Shown here in pieces: positions 5,481-15,679 of a stretch of 15,679 bases of DNA. This DNA is from CAYOVG01 sp964407285. Lineage in GTDB: Bacteria > Desulfobacterota > Syntrophobacteria > Syntrophobacterales > Syntrophobacteraceae. Positions within the stretch are counted from its first letter, which is position 1. The number at the start of each line of letters is the position of its first letter. The notes beneath the pieces are model-generated. The model was not told the origin of the DNA, made no database searches, and saw nothing but the letters and a program-made list of their open reading frames with translations. The position numbers were made by a program, and so were the translations under genes. The stretch is from positions 1-15,679 of the forward strand of contig CAYOVG010000149.1 in NCBI GenBank assembly GCA_964407285.1, read 5' to 3'.

Positions 5481-8180
5481 ATGACCACGGAGAATAAATC
5501 ACGCGTTGTCGTTTGCGGTGATGTCGCTATCGACTGGATTGACTCGCCGATCCCCCCTGTTACCCGGGGAGCAGCCGGTGGAGGGGCTGGAGAGGATTTT
5601 CGCAACTGGCGGCTCCGCCCCGGAACCAGACGTGTGGACGTGAAGGGTGGAGCGTGGATGCTCGCGGACATCGTCCGCGAAACACTTGAAGATTGCGCTG
5701 TTGTCCACGGACCGCCCACGAATCCTTTGGGCTGGACCGGCCCCGATTCCTGCGTTCAATCGTACTTGAGAGTTGCCGGGTTCGGAAAGGAACCGCCTGA
5801 GGGATGCCGGCGCGTGATCGAATATTGCGGCTTCGACGGTCCGCAGGATCCTCAAGCCAAACTCGACGCCCTCTACGGAGACTCCATGCGCGACATTGCC
5901 GGGCCGGTGGACCTCCTGATAGTCGATGACGCGGCAAATGGACTCCGAACCTCCACATCTATTGCCGACCGTCTGTGCAGCTTCATCGGTTCAACTACGA
6001 AGGCCGTGGTCTACAAAATGAGCCGTCCGCTCGACGGTTCCATGTCCACCATCAATCAGCCTCCCTGTCCCTTATGGAACCGAATAGTACAGGCTTGCAG
6101 CAAGCAGAGCGGCGCCGTCCTCGTCGCCGTTCTTGACGCCAACGATCTGCGGGCTGAATGCGCGCAGATCAGCCGTGGACTTTCGTGGGAGAGATCGAGT
6201 TGGGAGATCATGCGTCATTTCCGGAACATCAATGACCAGCTTCACAATGCGGGGGACGATGAAGCGCGCCTCGCACTCTCCTGTTGGATCGTGGTGCGCA
6301 TGGGTCTCGAGGCGGCATTGATCCTGCCGCCGGAATGGTCCATTCCCCATGATGATTCCCCGGCTGATTCGCCCCGCGCCTTCCTTGTTTACGACCCCGT
6401 CCGGGCGGAGGATGACTACAATAGAGATTTCGACGGCTCAATGGTCGGATTCTCATCGGTTTTCGCCGCAGGTCTCGCGTGCTCATTCCTTCGTTCCCCA
6501 TGCTCCGACAATGAATGCTCCGCGCGGATAGACCGCCTTGCGCGGGGTGCGGCCCTCGGCCTTTCCGGCGCAAGGGAGTTGTTGAGTCGTGGCTTTCAGG
6601 GACGGGATGCGGCTCGCATGTATCCTGTGGGCGCGGTGGGGGCCGTTTTGCGCTCTTCGGAACCATCCGCGAATATTCATTCAGTCGCCGTCCCTCCCCT
6701 GGAGGGAGATTTCGGACCGGCCGAAGAGTGCTGGTCCATCGTATCGACCAGGAAACTGGCTGCCATCGAGCAGATTGCCCGTTCCATCGTTGAATCCGGT
6801 CTGGAGCACGGGGCGGAGTCGATCCCCGTCGCCCGGTTCGGCGAATTTTGTGCCGTAACCCTATCCGAAATCGAAAGTTATCGATCCATTCAGCGCTTGA
6901 TTCGCGAATACTCTGAAGCGGGGGTCCAGGACCGCCCTCTGTGCATCGCTGTTTTCGGGAGGCCGGGTTCCGGAAAATCGTTCGGCGTGAAGCAGGTGGT
7001 CCGCCACATCCTTGGAGCCGATACCAAAGCCCTGACATTCAACCTATCCGAATTTCGCGACATCACGGAACTCTCGCGAGCGTTTCACCTGATCCACAAT
7101 CAAACGCGTGACGGAGCCGTCCCTCTCGTCTTCTTCGACGAATTTGACTGCTCGTTCGGTAAGGGCGACGAATACGGCTGGTTGAAATATTTCCTGGCGC
7201 CGATGCAAGACGGGGTTTTCAACGATGGTGCCGACATCCACCCCGTAGGCAGGGCCATTTTCGTATTTGCCGGAGGAACGCGCCAATCTTACAACGAGTT
7301 CGCCGGGCAGGCGACTCGGAAAGAATTCATAAATGCTAAAGGACCGGATTTTCTCAGCAGGCTCAGAGGCTCCATCGATATAATCGGCGCCGAACCGACC
7401 GGGCTGAAAGACTATGCCTGCCTGCTCCGTCGAGCCGTCATGCTGCGTGTCTGCCTCGAGGAGCGCGCAAGGAAGACACTCGGCAACAAAGCCTACTGGC
7501 TGCTCGCCGCCGACGGAAAGATCAATATCGACTCCGGTGTGTTGCGCGCTTTCCTCAAGGTCCCGTTCTACAGGAATGGGGTTCGCTCCATGACGGCAAT
7601 TATCGAAACCAGCGAACTCAGCACAAGCCGGGGATTCACGAGAGCAGCGCTCCCGCCCGATGCGCTGCTCAACATGCACGCCGACGCGAGCGCATTCCGT
7701 TATCTCGCAATGCTCCCGAACCTGCAAGAGCCCCTATTCCTGCCATCCAGAGAAGAACTTGCGCAGCTCGTTCACGCGCAATACTGCAACAGGCATCCCG
7801 ATTCGGATACGAACGTCCCCTGGTCGGAACTCGCGGAGGACATCCGCGAACAAAACCGCCTGCAAATCGACCGGTATCTGCGGCATCTGTCGGCAATCGG
7901 TTGTACCGTGGAGCTTGCCGGGCTTCCCGGCATCACGCCATATGATCTTACGCAGGCTGATATCGATGCTCTCGCGAAGTTCGAGCATGAAAGATGGTAT
8001 CGCGACAAAAAAGCACAGAAATGGCGACATGGAGAGCAAAAGGATCCTGAGAAACGGACGCATCCGGACCTGCGACCCTGGGAGCATCTCCCACCCGATG
8101 TGCAACGTAAGGATGTGGAGGCAATGAGCGACATCCCCAAGCTCCTCGAGCGTGTCGGGCTTTGTGTGGTAAGGCCTTGA
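5481..8180 (+). CDS. AAA+ ATPase with C-terminal RyR domain and kinase-like N-terminal region
   Basis: 899 aa. Residues 9-20 (VVVCGDVAIDWI) and 144-156 (DLLIVDDAANGLR) resemble the first strand and a core strand of PfkB/ribokinase-like folds, so the first 330 or so residues may be a kinase-like, perhaps inactive, nucleotide- or sugar-binding domain (weak call). The middle is an AAA+ module: Walker A GRPGSGKS (493-500), Walker B LVFFDEFD (549-556), a sensor-1-like strand FVFAGGT (594-600), and a possible arginine finger in SRLRG (626-630). The C-terminus (about 826-897) is an RyR domain: FEHERWYRDKKAQKW, then HPDLRPWEHLPPDVQRKD and IPKLLERVGL. In bacteria RyR domains accompany SLOG and other nucleotide-signalling domains and are thought to sense small ligands. 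The same module ends the next protein, 113 bases downstream, which argues that both answer the same signal. No membrane segments are evident. The motor's target is unknown. Confidence 0.8.
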   Translation: MTTENKSRVVVCGDVAIDWIDSPIPPVTRGAAGGGAGEDFRNWRLRPGTRRVDVKGGAWMLADIVRETLEDCAVVHGPPTNPLGWTGPDSCVQSYLRVAGFGKEPPEGCRRVIEYCGFDGPQDPQAKLDALYGDSMRDIAGPVDLLIVDDAANGLRTSTSIADRLCSFIGSTTKAVVYKMSRPLDGSMSTINQPPCPLWNRIVQACSKQSGAVLVAVLDANDLRAECAQISRGLSWERSSWEIMRHFRNINDQLHNAGDDEARLALSCWIVVRMGLEAALILPPEWSIPHDDSPADSPRAFLVYDPVRAEDDYNRDFDGSMVGFSSVFAAGLACSFLRSPCSDNECSARIDRLARGAALGLSGARELLSRGFQGRDAARMYPVGAVGAVLRSSEPSANIHSVAVPPLEGDFGPAEECWSIVSTRKLAAIEQIARSIVESGLEHGAESIPVARFGEFCAVTLSEIESYRSIQRLIREYSEAGVQDRPLCIAVFGRPGSGKSFGVKQVVRHILGADTKALTFNLSEFRDITELSRAFHLIHNQTRDGAVPLVFFDEFDCSFGKGDEYGWLKYFLAPMQDGVFNDGADIHPVGRAIFVFAGGTRQSYNEFAGQATRKEFINAKGPDFLSRLRGSIDIIGAEPTGLKDYACLLRRAVMLRVCLEERARKTLGNKAYWLLAADGKINIDSGVLRAFLKVPFYRNGVRSMTAIIETSELSTSRGFTRAALPPDALLNMHADASAFRYLAMLPNLQEPLFLPSREELAQLVHAQYCNRHPDSDTNVPWSELAEDIREQNRLQIDRYLRHLSAIGCTVELAGLPGITPYDLTQADIDALAKFEHERWYRDKKAQKWRHGEQKDPEKRTHPDLRPWEHLPPDVQRKDVEAMSDIPKLLERVGLCVVRP

Positions 8181-8277
8181 AGTATCGCCTCGAGCTTATG
8201 TACTGCTCACCGGCAGGCTCTCTTCGCCTTTCATTCAACAAACGCATTCCATGACGATCGAAAGAATTGACGCACTC

Positions 8278-8284
8278 AAAGGAG
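8278..8284 (+). promoter_or_regulatory. Strong ribosome binding site deciding the RelA-SLOG-RyR start
   Basis: AAAGGAG lies 9 bases before the ATG at 8294. The in-frame ATG at 8285 directly abuts this sequence, and the in-frame TTG at 8267 lies before it, so neither can use it. The start is therefore set at 8294. Confidence 0.7.
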
Positions 8285-8293
8285 ATGCAGCTT

Positions 8294-10876
8294 ATGGCCG
8301 ACAAAATCGACCCGGAACGACATAAAGAGCAGGTTAGACTCTTCGTCGAAGAACGGAAGTCTTACATAGACTATTCCCGCATCTTGAAAAGGGTCCTGCG
8401 CGCCGCTTGCAAGCTCCATGCGCCACTGTCGGTCGTCGAGGCGCGAGCGAAGTCCATCGCGAGTTTTGCGGAAAAAGCAGCCCGGAAATCTGAAAAGTAC
8501 AAAGACCCGCTCCATCAGATCACAGACCTTTGCGGAGCGCGCGTCATAGTGAGCACCGAAGACCAACGCGAGGCTGTGTGCCGGTTTATCCGGGACAACT
8601 TCATCATCGATGAAGCCAACAGTCTGGACGCAGGTTCGCGATTGAAGGAGTCGGAGTTCGGCTATCATTCATTCCACTTCGTTGTCCAGATCGGACAAAC
8701 GAATATTTTGGGTGTAGACATACCATTGGAGAAGATCGGGAAACGCAAAGCCGAGATCCAGGTTCGAACCATCCTGCAGCACGCATGGGCAAGCATCACG
8801 CATGACCGTCTCTACAAGAGCAGCTTCAAGGCGCCGCAACGGCTGAACCGCCTTGCGCATCGCGTCGCGGCTCTCCTCGAAAGCGCGGATAGCGCATTCA
8901 ATGAATTCGAGCGAGACATGCACACGTATTTGGGTTGTTATACCGCCTATATGAGCAATGACGAAATCCGTCATGAAATGGACATTCTGGACATGGTCCT
9001 GAGCGTTGAATCCGAGGACGAAAACAAGCCTCCCATTGCCCTACGGATCGCCCGGCTTGCCCGGGCGGCCTGTGACATCGACAAGGCCATTTCAACGCTG
9101 GCTCCATTCAAGACGGTAAACGGCCCATGGCGTCTGCCTATCCTGGTGGAACTTGGAATCAGCCTGGTGGAGAAGTGCCATGGCGACCAGGCGGACCCCC
9201 GTTTCGAGAGTGGACGAGAAATGCTGCTTGAAGCGGTCGGAGGGTCCGTTGCATGTGCGGGAGCCGGAACCCGCGACTCCGCCGGCGACAGGAAACTCCG
9301 TGCTTCTGCCGCCGCGGCGCTTGCGGCCTGCTCGGTGCGTCACGATGCCTGTGCTTTCTACACCGATGCGTTGGAGTTCGATGCGGATGACCCCTACATT
9401 CTCTGCTCTCAACTGGCATTCAATCTCAAGCACACCGGCTGCCGCGCCATAATCGACAGCGCCCGTTCCGCGATACTTCAAGCCATCGATGTATGCCGGA
9501 AACACCTGGACGCCGGACTCGAGCTTCCGAGGGCGTGGTTCACCATGGGGCGGCTTTACTTGCTCCTGCGCCGAAATGCCGACGCTCTGGACAGTTACGC
9601 AAAGGCGATTCATTTCTATCTTTCCCACAAGGAAATACCCTGGTTCAAGGAGAGCTTTCAAGCCGAACTCGACTACCTCGAGTACGTCCAGGAACACGGG
9701 AAATCCGGATTGCCTGAAATCGGATGGACGGATCAGTTTCTGAGAATGGCCTATTGGCTCAAGAACGGCCGGAACGGATCGGTGACGCGGATTGCCAAAC
9801 AAAGAGCGAATAAGTACAGCGGTTTTGAATTCTTCCCCGAATCCCCACGTGTTCTCATTGTGGCCGGCGGCGCCAGGGAGGATTTGCAGAAACAGATGGA
9901 AAGCTATCACAACCTGCTCAAAGCCGCCATAGATAACTTCGACGGTATCGTCCTCTCCGGGGGCACGACGGCGGGTATCCCCGGCGTACTGGGAAATGTG
10001 GCGGCGGAGCTTAAATCGGAAAACAGAAAAGCATTCATTCTGCTCGGATACCATCCCACGTTTTTGCCTGCTGCCGTAACGATAAGCGAGCACTACGACC
10101 AGCATATTCCGAGCGGCGGGAAGGAGGGTTTGGGGTTCGCCGAGCCGCTTCAGATGTGGCTGGACCTCTTTGCCGCGGGCGTCGAGCCCGAAAGGGTGAG
10201 ACTGCTCGGCATCAACGGAGGGGATATCAGCCGCTTCGAATATGCCCTCGCTCTCGCCTTCGGCGCAAGGGTCGGACTGATTCAGTCCAGCGGCCGTTCG
10301 GCCGACCATGTGTTGCTGGACCCCGACTGGTCAAAAGATATGATGCTTTTGCCCCTCCCCGATGACGCCATGACGGCGCAGGCTTTCGTTCAAGTCGGAA
10401 CGGAGGATGTCCCGGACGCTAAGTTGGAGATTATGGGCAAGTACGTACACGATCAATATCGGAAGGACTCGAAACCGGATTACCTGAAGCCCAACACACT
10501 GCCCTGGGAGTTCATACCCGAGGATTTCAGGAGATCGAGTCGGGAGCAGGCGGCATTCGCCATCACGATGCTCCGCAAGAAGGGCTACAAGGTAACCGGG
10601 GTGAGCGCGCCCCCACAGGTTCGCCCCATCCTCGACAAGCACATTGAAAGCCTGGCGGAAATGGAGCATGGCCGATGGAACGTGGAACGCCTCTGCGCGG
10701 GGTGGCGATTTGCCTCGGACAAAGACAACGAGAAGAAACTCTCCCCTTACCTGGTTGCGTGGTCACAACTGCCCCAAGGAATCCGCGATTATGACCGCAA
10801 AGCCGTCCGATTCTTCCCCGAGGTGCTGGCCGCCGGTGGATATGAACTTGAAGCTCCCGAGGATGATGGCCGATGA
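8294..10876 (+). CDS. RelA/SpoT-type alarmone synthetase fused to helical repeats, SLOG and RyR domains
   Basis: 860 aa. Residues about 40-210 are a RelA/SpoT synthetase domain with all main motifs: YKDPLHQITDLCGARVIV (69-86, with the metal-binding Asp and the DxxGxR motif), SEFGYHSFHFVVQ (120-132, the GYxSxH motif) and KAEIQVRTILQHAWA (152-166, the catalytic Glu in EIQVRT). There is no hydrolase HD domain. Residues about 240-480 are helical with TPR-like pairs (for example 411-445). Residues 517-685 look like a SLOG/LSDAT nucleotide-sensor domain: RVLIVAGGA, DGIVLSGGTTAGIPGVLG and LGINGGDISRFEYALALAFG. Residues about 711-770 are a degenerate RyR (LPWEFIPEDFRR) and 784-852 a full RyR (LAEMEHGRWNVERLCAGWRF, then WSQLPQGIRDYDRKAV). 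Expected role: a ligand-gated synthetase of (p)ppGpp, (p)ppApp or a pyrophosphorylated target. Product and ligand are not readable. It probably shares a transcript with the RyR-ATPase upstream. No transmembrane segment is seen. Confidence 0.82.
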   Translation: MADKIDPERHKEQVRLFVEERKSYIDYSRILKRVLRAACKLHAPLSVVEARAKSIASFAEKAARKSEKYKDPLHQITDLCGARVIVSTEDQREAVCRFIRDNFIIDEANSLDAGSRLKESEFGYHSFHFVVQIGQTNILGVDIPLEKIGKRKAEIQVRTILQHAWASITHDRLYKSSFKAPQRLNRLAHRVAALLESADSAFNEFERDMHTYLGCYTAYMSNDEIRHEMDILDMVLSVESEDENKPPIALRIARLARAACDIDKAISTLAPFKTVNGPWRLPILVELGISLVEKCHGDQADPRFESGREMLLEAVGGSVACAGAGTRDSAGDRKLRASAAAALAACSVRHDACAFYTDALEFDADDPYILCSQLAFNLKHTGCRAIIDSARSAILQAIDVCRKHLDAGLELPRAWFTMGRLYLLLRRNADALDSYAKAIHFYLSHKEIPWFKESFQAELDYLEYVQEHGKSGLPEIGWTDQFLRMAYWLKNGRNGSVTRIAKQRANKYSGFEFFPESPRVLIVAGGAREDLQKQMESYHNLLKAAIDNFDGIVLSGGTTAGIPGVLGNVAAELKSENRKAFILLGYHPTFLPAAVTISEHYDQHIPSGGKEGLGFAEPLQMWLDLFAAGVEPERVRLLGINGGDISRFEYALALAFGARVGLIQSSGRSADHVLLDPDWSKDMMLLPLPDDAMTAQAFVQVGTEDVPDAKLEIMGKYVHDQYRKDSKPDYLKPNTLPWEFIPEDFRRSSREQAAFAITMLRKKGYKVTGVSAPPQVRPILDKHIESLAEMEHGRWNVERLCAGWRFASDKDNEKKLSPYLVAWSQLPQGIRDYDRKAVRFFPEVLAAGGYELEAPEDDGR

Positions 10877-10998
10877 GTCCCACTGTAGTGCAGTTTCGGT
10901 TAATCCGGGTGCTTGAGTTGCAGATGAAGGATCGCTACCGTTCAGGCTGATGGGCAGGCCGGCGACACGGAAGTGAAAGCGTGGATTGCACGCCGGGG

Positions 10999-11027
10999 AA
11001 CTCCTAAGAATATGTGGAAACAGATCA
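10999..11027 (+). repeat. AACTCCTAAGA-N9-AACAGATCA element, copy 2
   Basis: AACTCCTAAGA (10999-11009) and AACAGATCA (11019-11027) repeat the element at 2029-2056 with a different middle. This copy ends 21 bases before the start of the hybrid kinase gene, so it may instead be a leader or regulatory element of that gene. Confidence 0.55.
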
Positions 11028-11048
11028 GACTCCGCGGAAAGATTTGAG

Positions 11049-13685
<2,637 letters not shown>

Positions 13686-13742
13686 ATACCCCCCTTCCGG
13701 ATTACGCCAGTCCCGTTACAGCTCCCTGAAAACCTGGAAATC

Positions 13743-15679
13743 CTATTCAGGCGGGAGAAGCCGGCCGGAATGGATTTCTTCGGCGTTCTTCAAAGCGGGA
13801 ATCACCCCGGCTCCGTTTCTCCCGTCGCCGTCCCTGCCGCCATGCGGCATAACAATCGCCTTTGCGAAGACCGGATTTCCAGCGCCCGGATGGCGTCCAC
13901 GCTCGCCGCCGTCACTTCGGGAGTCGTCCTCCTGCCGGTCTATCCCGCACGCCTTCCCGCCGATAAGGGCCAGGAGCTCCCCGACGAATTCCCTCAGATG
14001 CTCTGCCTGCGCCCTCATCTGCTCCGCCGCGGCGGCAGCCTCCTCGGCGCTGGCCGCATTCTGCTGAGTGGTCCCGTCGATCGTCCCGAACGCCTGGTTC
14101 ACCTGCTCGATCCCCCGGGCCTGCTCCTCGGATGCGGAAGCTATCTCCACCAACAACTCACCGACCTTGACCACGGCTGAAGCAACCATCGAGAACGCAT
14201 CGTTCGTCTTCGTCACCAGGTCCGAACCGTCATGGACCCGCCTGACCGTGCCTTCGATCAATCCCTCCGTATTCTTCGCCGCTTCCGCCGCACGCAGGGC
14301 CAGGTTCCTCACCTCCTCGGCCACAACGGCAAAACCGGCGCCCGCCTCGCCCGCCCTGGCCGCCTCGACCGCGGCGTTCAAAGCGAGCAGATTGGTCTGG
14401 AAAGCGATCTCGTCGATGGTCTTGACGATCTTAGACGTTTCATCGCTTGCAGAGGATATGTCCTGCATGGACCGGATCAGATCTCTCATGGCGCCGTCGG
14501 CGTCGGCCACAACCCGTCCGGCATCCTGCATGAGCTGATTTGCGTGCGCCGCATTTCGAGCATTCTGCCTGATGATGGACGCAATCTCCTCGATGGCCGA
14601 GGACGTCTCTTCGATCGATGCGGCCTGTGTCGCCGTTCCATCGGCGGTAGTACGGCTCGAATCGGCGGCCTGTTCGGAAGCGGCTGCAACCTGGCACGCC
14701 ACATCACCGAGCCCGTCGACGGCTCTGCGTATCGGTCTGTTGATCGTCCGATCGACGAGGAAAAACGCCGGCACAACCACGCCGAGGGCCACGAGCAATG
14801 CCGTGACGATAGCCGTCTTGGAGGCCCCGGCAACCTCCGATACCCTGTTCAGACTCTCGTTGAGCTCCTCTCTGGCCTGTTCCGTAGCCTTTATCAGACC
14901 GGCGGCTTCCTCGCGGTTCCCGGCGTTCGCCCTGGAAATCTCCACGCGCGATGCTTCAAGCTTCTCCGCCCTGGCCACCACCTCTTCAGCCTTTGCAAGT
15001 ATTTCCTCCTGCTGCGATACGGCCTGGCTCGCATCGCGGGCTACAGCCAGCACCCCGAGCAGCTCGGCGCGATCGGAAACGAGCGCCTGGTAGGCAACGG
15101 TGTAGGTGAGGCCCCCCATCGCCACCTCCTGCGCCCGGAGGAAACGGTCGCGTATGGACCGGGCATCGATGGGCTTCCCCGTCTTTTTCGCCTCTTCCTT
15201 GAGCGCGATCAGGTCCTCCTTGAATCCCGCCGCCACTGCGTCGGGCAACGGCACATCCGTGAGCTGTTTTCCGTTCCGATCCACGACGGTGGAGTATTTC
15301 GCCTTGCCGAGGTTCATGTTCTCATCGGCCGGAAAGAGTGCGAGCCGGGCCTTGAGGTCCTCCGAGAGGAACCTGAGGGCCCTCGAACTGGCGTTGAATT
15401 CGACCGGCAGCGTTACAAGCTGAAACAAGAGCACCGCGCCAAAGAGAATTACCCCTGCGAACGCGAGGTCGAACGAGCCCAAGAGCAGCCCGATGATCAC
15501 AATAAACGGCGCGGCCTGCGAGCTAAAACTCGCCACCGGGAGTATCGCGTTACGGATACGGATCGGCAAGTAGTTCTGCTCATACTGCATCACGTGGCCG
15601 ATCTCGTGCGCGGCCACCGCGAGCGCCGCGACCGAATCTGAATCGTACACCTGCTCGGAAAGGCCGACCACTCCGGTAC
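13743..15679 (-). CDS. Chimeric frame: YugP-type membrane zinc peptidase front fused to a methyl-accepting chemotaxis protein (5' end outside window)
   Basis: The frame is open to the window edge, so the N-terminus is missing; the GTG at 15671 (residue 1 in this numbering) is internal. Residues 1-100 match YugP-like zinc peptidases: the ligand motif HEIGH (22-26), SFSSQAAPF, two hydrophobic segments (about 55-68 and 72-89) and LPVEFNASSRAL (88-99). The family's final helical and membrane part is absent. From about residue 103 (SEDLKARL) the protein reads as a chemoreceptor. There is a Cache-like sensor piece (STVVDRNGKQL, RAELLGVLAVARDASQ), a helical stretch, one membrane segment (about 286-306) and a normal signalling hairpin with the tip DEIAFQTNLLALNAAVEAAR (420-439). 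A chemoreceptor normally has its own N-terminal membrane helix and a complete sensor; both are replaced here. It is either a genuine gene fusion by deletion or an assembly join. It is convergent with the hybrid kinase, 57 bases apart. Confidence 0.8.
   Translation of the reverse strand, partial: TGVVGLSEQVYDSDSVAALAVAAHEIGHVMQYEQNYLPIRIRNAILPVASFSSQAAPFIVIIGLLLGSFDLAFAGVILFGAVLLFQLVTLPVEFNASSRALRFLSEDLKARLALFPADENMNLGKAKYSTVVDRNGKQLTDVPLPDAVAAGFKEDLIALKEEAKKTGKPIDARSIRDRFLRAQEVAMGGLTYTVAYQALVSDRAELLGVLAVARDASQAVSQQEEILAKAEEVVARAEKLEASRVEISRANAGNREEAAGLIKATEQAREELNESLNRVSEVAGASKTAIVTALLVALGVVVPAFFLVDRTINRPIRRAVDGLGDVACQVAAASEQAADSSRTTADGTATQAASIEETSSAIEEIASIIRQNARNAAHANQLMQDAGRVVADADGAMRDLIRSMQDISSASDETSKIVKTIDEIAFQTNLLALNAAVEAARAGEAGAGFAVVAEEVRNLALRAAEAAKNTEGLIEGTVRRVHDGSDLVTKTNDAFSMVASAVVKVGELLVEIASASEEQARGIEQVNQAFGTIDGTTQQNAASAEEAAAAAEQMRAQAEHLREFVGELLALIGGKACGIDRQEDDSRSDGGERGRHPGAGNPVFAKAIVMPHGGRDGDGRNGAGVIPALKNAEEIHSGRLLPPE

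Noticed and set aside
9092..10309. 405-codon minus-strand frame opposite the RelA-SLOG-RyR gene
   Set aside because: Shadow of a gene with clear catalytic motifs; the translated antisense product has no recognisable domain.
13725..13751. CCTGAA/TTCAGG inverted repeat between the convergent genes as a terminator
   Set aside because: Only a 6-bp stem with a 15-base loop and no T-tract, and it overlaps the chemoreceptor stop region.
14232..15641. 469-codon plus-strand frame opposite the chemoreceptor
   Set aside because: Arg/Gly/His-rich shadow of a well-supported minus-strand gene.

Overview
The window looks like a GC-rich bacterial chromosome segment. Its mix of transposase debris, a receiver-histidine kinase hybrid and a chemoreceptor would fit a Desulfobacterota (Syntrophobacter-like) genome. 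That placement is an inference from gene style; there is no rRNA or other marker gene to fix it.

Layout. (1) 2-364: the C-terminal end of an MscS-type mechanosensitive channel. (2) About 365-2636: 2.2 kb with no convincing intact gene. It holds a TTGCGGG-type tandem repeat, a C-terminal transposase remnant on the minus strand, a 58-codon zinc-ribbon transposase N-terminus on the plus strand, an array of CCAATCCAAT repeats, and a 37-bp hairpin-forming unit present twice. This is a mobile-element scar zone. (3) 2637-10876: five plus-strand genes. They are a DUF294/GlnD-like nucleotidyltransferase (visibly AT-richer), a histidine phosphatase, a 2H phosphoesterase, an 899-aa AAA+ ATPase ending in an RyR domain, and an 860-aa protein with the order RelA/SpoT synthetase - helical/TPR-like middle - SLOG (LSDAT-like) nucleotide sensor - degenerate RyR - RyR. 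Sigma70-like promoters can be read before the phosphatase and before the ATPase. (4) 11049-13685: a receiver-GAF-PAS-PAS-histidine kinase hybrid. (5) 13743-15679 on the minus strand: an open-ended frame in which the front part of a YugP-type membrane zinc peptidase runs in frame into a chemoreceptor.

How the genes may work together. The core of interest is block 3. Two large proteins share a C-terminal RyR module. One carries an intact alarmone-synthetase active site plus a nucleotide-sensing SLOG domain, and the other an intact AAA+ Walker motor. Upstream are a nucleotidyltransferase and two enzymes of families that remove phosphate from nucleotides or RNA (a His-phosphatase and a 2H phosphoesterase). 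I read this as a nucleotide-signalling, probably stress or anti-phage, island: a sensed ligand acts through SLOG/RyR to trigger alarmone synthesis, with phosphatase/2H enzymes as possible signal erasers. The domain calls rest on visible motifs. The joint function is inference. An imperfect 28/29-bp repeat flanks the block (2029-2056 and 10999-11027).
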